From assembly GCA_900554615.1 (NCBI GenBank), contig USIB01000054.1, forward strand, positions 1 to 8,754: a DNA stretch of 8,754 bases, written 5' to 3'. Source of the DNA: an uncultured Mycoplasmatota bacterium (GTDB lineage Bacteria > Bacillota_I > Bacilli_A > RF39 > UBA660). The position numbers were made by a program, and so were the translations under genes. Positions 6,816 to 8,754 of the stretch are shown in pieces (the stretch's first letter is position 1; every line of letters starts with the position of its first letter). The notes under the pieces are model-generated. The model was not told the DNA's origin, did no database searches, and worked only from the letters and a program-made list of their open reading frames with translations.

Positions 6816-6844
6816 TTGACACGAACAGAAGTATGTGATATTAT
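6816..6844 (+). promoter_or_regulatory. Promoter of the lexA-divergent micro-protein
   Basis: TTGACA (6816-6821), 17-bp spacer, TATTAT (6839-6844). The spacer contains the candidate LexA box, the ideal place for repression. Confidence 0.75.
6822..6835. promoter_or_regulatory. Candidate LexA (SOS) box
   Basis: CGAACAGAAGTATG has an exact left half of the Gram-positive consensus CGAAC-N4-GTTCG and 3 of 5 bases in the right half. It begins directly after the -35 of the divergent promoter and is the only CGAAC in the lexA intergenic region. Confidence 0.55.
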
Positions 6845-6869
6845 AATAATGTAAGGAGAAGTGATAGAT

Positions 6870-7001
6870 ATGGAATTTGTAAAGAATAATAAAGGAGCAA
6901 TAATATTTTATTTACTATTAATACTAATTACTTTAATAGTAGTACAAAATACTAAGAAAGATTTAAATATAGAAAATGATTATGTCTATCTCGAAAGATA
7001 G
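6870..7001 (+). CDS. 43-residue single-pass membrane protein divergent from lexA (possible SOS division inhibitor)
   Basis: ATG at 6870 to TAG at 6999-7001. The protein is MEFVKNNKG, a hydrophobic helix at about 10-25 (AIIFYLLLILITLIVV), then a polar tail QNTKKDLNIENDYVYLER. It has a complete expression unit: consensus promoter, AAGGAG at 6853-6858 (11 bases from the ATG, rather long; an in-frame GTG at 6861 is too close to the SD) and a terminator over its last codons. Position divergent from lexA with a LexA-box-like spacer matches sosA (Staphylococcus) and yneA (Bacillus), whose products are short N-terminally anchored proteins that block division after DNA damage; Caulobacter SidA is comparably tiny. 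There is no LysM domain and I see no clear sequence similarity, so the function is inferred from context and architecture only. A non-inhibitory membrane micro-protein remains possible. Confidence 0.7.
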   Translation: MEFVKNNKGAIIFYLLLILITLIVVQNTKKDLNIENDYVYLER

Positions 7002-7017
7002 ATTCTTTTTTTTATTT
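6985..7017 (+). terminator. Terminator of the micro-protein gene
   Basis: TCTATCT (6985-6991), CGAA tetraloop, AGATAGA (6996-7002), followed by TTCTTTTTTTTATTT. The stop TAG is within the right arm, so the last codons form the hairpin. Confidence 0.9.
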
Positions 7018-7078
7018 CCACTTCAGCCTGTAGTCTTCCGTGGTATGAGTAAGCCTCCCAAAGAGAGTCTTCCTCATA
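7018..7078 (-). repeat. GC-rich island of two homologous imperfect hairpins (candidate structured RNA or REP-like element)
   Basis: 30 of 61 bases are G or C in an otherwise very AT-rich intergenic region. Read on the minus strand, hairpin 1 (7078-7044) has arms TATGAG/CTCATA, then AGACT/AGGCT and CTC/GGG around a TTT loop. Hairpin 2 (7043-7018) has CCAC/GTGG, a purine internal loop, and AGACT/AGGCT around a small loop. Both hairpins carry GGAAGACT on one side and AGGCT on the other, each leaving the same A-G mismatch, so they look like copies. The minus strand makes a G-U where the plus strand has C-A, favouring minus-strand RNA if it is transcribed. No family is recognised. It also contains minus-strand reading frames without stops, too short to call genes. 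Confidence 0.5.
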
Positions 7079-7112
7079 AACAATTTAAAGCATATAAATA
7101 GTATTCATTATT

Positions 7113-7160
7113 CTTGACAAATTTAATGATAAATGTTATAATTTCATTAGATTTGTCAAG
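7113..7160. promoter_or_regulatory. AbiEi operator: paired inverted repeats
   Basis: Left arm 7113-7128 (CTTGACAAATTTAATG) and right arm 7145-7160 (CATTAGATTTGTCAAG) are complementary at 15 of 16 positions; the next pair (7129/7144) also matches. Arm centres are 32 bp apart, about three helical turns. The left arm contains the -35 box and the right arm ends in the SD. Known AbiEi antitoxins bind such inverted repeats in their own promoter and repress cooperatively. Confidence 0.8.
7114..7142 (+). promoter_or_regulatory. Consensus promoter of the abiE operon
   Basis: TTGACA (7114-7119), 17-bp spacer, TATAAT (7137-7142): a perfect sigma-A match, as expected for a strong promoter held down by an autorepressor. 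AGGAGG (7159-7164) lies 7 bases before the ATG. Confidence 0.9.
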
Positions 7161-7171
7161 GAGGAACATTT

Positions 7172-7798
7172 ATGGAAAGAATGACAGTAAAAGAGTTTAA
7201 AGATAAAAGTAATATAGAAATTATTGAAGAATTAATGAGAGTTAACAATGGTTACATCACATCAAGAATAATATCAGAATTAGGTATTCATAGAATGTAT
7301 CTTAACATTATGAAAGAAAAGGGTATCATTGAAAGAGTTGGCAAAGGTATTTATATCGATTCTAGTAAAATAGAAGATAATTACTTTGTTTTTAATTTAG
7401 AACTTCCAAACGTAGTTTATTCACATATGACAGCACTTTATTTTCATGGGCTATCAATAAAAGCACCAAATGATAAGTATGATATAACAGTACAAAATAA
7501 CTATTTTAATTATAAAATGAAAAACCATAATGTTTTTTATGTAGATAAAGACATTTATGAACTTGGGTTAACAGAAGTAGAAACACCAATGGGTAATAAA
7601 GTAAGAGTATATGACATAGAAAGATGTATCTGTGATATTATTAGGTCCAAAAAAAGAATGGATTCAGAACATATTAAATATAGTGTTAGAGAATACATAA
7701 AAAGAAAAGATAAAGACTTAGTAAAACTATCTACTTATGCAGATAAAATGGGAATTAAAGAAGAGGTTATGAATTATGTAGAGGTATTCTATGAATAG
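7172..7798 (+). CDS. abiEi: AbiEi-family antitoxin and autorepressor
   Basis: 208 residues, usual for the compact AbiEi form. N-terminal winged helix (1-70): IISELGIHRMYLNIMKEKGIIERVGKGIYI, where the wing ends in the typical G-x-G-I/Y-Y strand. The C-terminal antitoxin domain begins at VVYSHMTALYFHGLS (81-95), a hallmark of the family, and includes VRVYDIERCICDIIRS (143-158). In type IV toxin-antitoxin systems the antitoxin does not need to bind the toxin; the N-terminal domain represses the operon and the C-terminal domain is needed for neutralisation. The gene has a strong promoter with an inverted-repeat operator and overlaps abiEii by 8 bp. Gly codons here are 5 GGT, 2 GGG, 1 GGC, 1 GGA, against 17 GGA and 6 GGT in the ddl-like gene, consistent with acquisition by transfer. 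Confidence 0.92.
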   Translation: MERMTVKEFKDKSNIEIIEELMRVNNGYITSRIISELGIHRMYLNIMKEKGIIERVGKGIYIDSSKIEDNYFVFNLELPNVVYSHMTALYFHGLSIKAPNDKYDITVQNNYFNYKMKNHNVFYVDKDIYELGLTEVETPMGNKVRVYDIERCICDIIRSKKRMDSEHIKYSVREYIKRKDKDLVKLSTYADKMGIKEEVMNYVEVFYE

Positions 7799-8633
7799 CA
7801 TGCAATTAAAAGATAAGTTAAGAAACATATCAAAAGAAAAACAAGTAGATTTTAATACATTACTTAGACTTTATATGTATGATAGATTTATAGAAAGACT
7901 TTCAAAAAGTAAATATAAAGATAACTTTATTTTAAAAGGTGGATTTTATCTAAGTACATTATTTGGTGTTGAAAATAGAACTACCATGGATATAGATACA
8001 GCATTTAGAAATGTTAATTTTACTGAAGAAACAATAGTTAAAATAATAAAAGAAATAATATCAATAGAAATAGAAGATAATGCTAAACTTAATTATTTAG
8101 GAATATCACCAATAAGAGATGAAGACGAGTATGGTGGATTTAGAGTAGATATCAAAATTGAAATTGAAAATATAAAGGAAAAGTTTCATATTGATATTGC
8201 AACAGGAGACCCAATAACTCCAAAAGAAATTAGATATAAATATAAACCAATATTAGGAGATAACTATATTAATCTGTGGGCATATAATCTAGAAACTGTA
8301 TTAGCAGAAAAACTAGAAACAATTCTTAGTAGAGTAGAATTAAATGGTAGAATGAGAGATTTTTATGACATATACTTAATTTATACAAAAGAATGGGAAA
8401 ATATAAATAAAAACAATTTTAGAAAAGCAATAAATAAAACTTTTTTCAAAAGAGAGTATAAAAGTAATCCAACAGAAGCAATTAATATTATAAAAAATAG
8501 TGAATTATTAAGAATGAGATGGAAAAATTATCAAAAAAAATATGAATATGCTAAAGATGTATATTTTGATGATATATTATATTGTATAGAAGATATAATA
8601 AAACAGATAACATTATTAGAAATAAAACTATAA
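7791..8633 (+). CDS. abiEii: AbiEii/AbiGii-family nucleotidyltransferase toxin
   Basis: 280 residues, normal for the family. The polymerase-beta-like fold is shown by KGGFYLS (49-55), TMDID with Asp67 and Asp69 as metal ligands, FRVDIKIEI (117-125), and FHIDIATGD (132-140). The conserved AEKLETILSR (172-181) and GRMRDFYDIYLI (186-197) supply the other family motifs. All expected catalytic positions are present, so the toxin should be active. AbiEii toxins are NTP-dependent; they cause reversible growth arrest and some relatives act on tRNA, giving phage abortive infection or element maintenance. Start ATG 7791 is chosen because AGAGGT at 7780-7785 is 5 bases away; ATG 7800 would be 14 away. 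Translation is likely coupled to the antitoxin. No terminator follows the stop; the 65-bp repeat does. Confidence 0.95.
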   Translation: MNSMQLKDKLRNISKEKQVDFNTLLRLYMYDRFIERLSKSKYKDNFILKGGFYLSTLFGVENRTTMDIDTAFRNVNFTEETIVKIIKEIISIEIEDNAKLNYLGISPIRDEDEYGGFRVDIKIEIENIKEKFHIDIATGDPITPKEIRYKYKPILGDNYINLWAYNLETVLAEKLETILSRVELNGRMRDFYDIYLIYTKEWENINKNNFRKAINKTFFKREYKSNPTEAINIIKNSELLRMRWKNYQKKYEYAKDVYFDDILYCIEDIIKQITLLEIKL

Positions 8634-8754
8634 ATACATACACTAAGAAGGTACTAGACTATATTCTCTTTATTTATCTATATCCAAGTTAGAAAGCATT
8701 TCACGTATAATATAATTATGTGATTTTTTCACATATATTAGAAACTCTTTTCTT
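8634..8754. other. Intergenic tail after abiEii
   Basis: No gene is visible. It contains copy 2 of the 65-bp repeat and a 7-bp hairpin, TATGTGA-TTTTT-TCACATA (8717-8735), which has no following T-run and so is a weak terminator candidate at best. Confidence 0.5.
8652..8716. repeat. 65-bp dispersed non-coding repeat, copy 2
   Basis: It begins 19 bp after the abiEii stop, in the same orientation relative to the upstream gene as copy 1 (950-1014). The ungapped block 8658-8696 is 82% identical to 957-995, with shared TACTA before and AATATAAT after. The core reads TATATCCAAGTTAGAAAG. Confidence 0.6.

Noticed and set aside
7012..7080. Minus-strand peptides across the hairpin island (a 21-codon ATG frame and a second open frame)
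   Set aside because: No SD, very short, and the base pattern is explained by hairpin structure.
1..8754. CRISPR arrays, tRNA or rRNA genes
   Set aside because: No regularly spaced short repeats with unique spacers, and no tRNA/rRNA-like conserved segments were seen.

Overview
The window is AT-rich DNA (very roughly 70% A+T) with standard code: Trp is TGG and no in-frame TGA is read through. Arg is mostly AGA, Ile often ATA, Gly mostly GGA, and SD sites are AGGAG-like. Gene content (D-Ala-D-Ala ligase family, CwlO/PcsB-type M23 peptidase, MucBP surface protein, Gram-positive-type lexA, AbiE) points to a low-GC Bacillota, plausibly an uncultured gut member of the Bacilli (RF39/Erysipelotrichales-like). 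The taxonomic placement is inference from style and content, not from a marker search.

Layout. 1-944: 3' part of a secreted or membrane-anchored BspA-type leucine-rich-repeat protein. 950-1014: first copy of a 65-bp non-coding repeat. 1121-2832: a ddl-like gene and ruvA with a TAATG overlap, closed by a terminator folded into the end of ruvA. 2961-4088: secreted coiled-coil M23 peptidase with its own promoter and a cre-like palindrome upstream. 4089-4282: structured promoter/leader region. 4283-6070: large secreted protein with two MucBP repeats and a PPQTG motif. 6070-6102: bidirectional terminator. 6109-6735 (minus): lexA. 6870-7001 (plus): an unlisted 43-residue single-pass membrane protein divergent from lexA, with a LexA-box-like site inside its promoter and its own terminator. 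7018-7078: a GC-rich island of two homologous imperfect hairpins. 7113-8633: an AbiEi/AbiEii type IV toxin-antitoxin operon with a large inverted-repeat operator. 8652-8716: second copy of the 65-bp repeat.

How the genes may work together. The ddl-like gene, the M23 peptidase and the MucBP/LRR proteins belong to the cell envelope. ruvA, lexA and the small divergent protein suggest a DNA-damage module: LexA would repress the small protein, which resembles the SosA/YneA class of SOS division inhibitors in position and architecture only. AbiE is an accessory defence/maintenance module with different Gly codon use, bordered by two unusual non-coding elements (hairpin island and 65-bp repeat), which hints that it arrived as a unit.

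The most interesting points are the two-hairpin island, the 65-bp repeat present 3' of both accessory genes, the lexA-divergent micro-protein, the AbiE operator, and a D-Ala-D-Ala ligase with altered acceptor-site residues.
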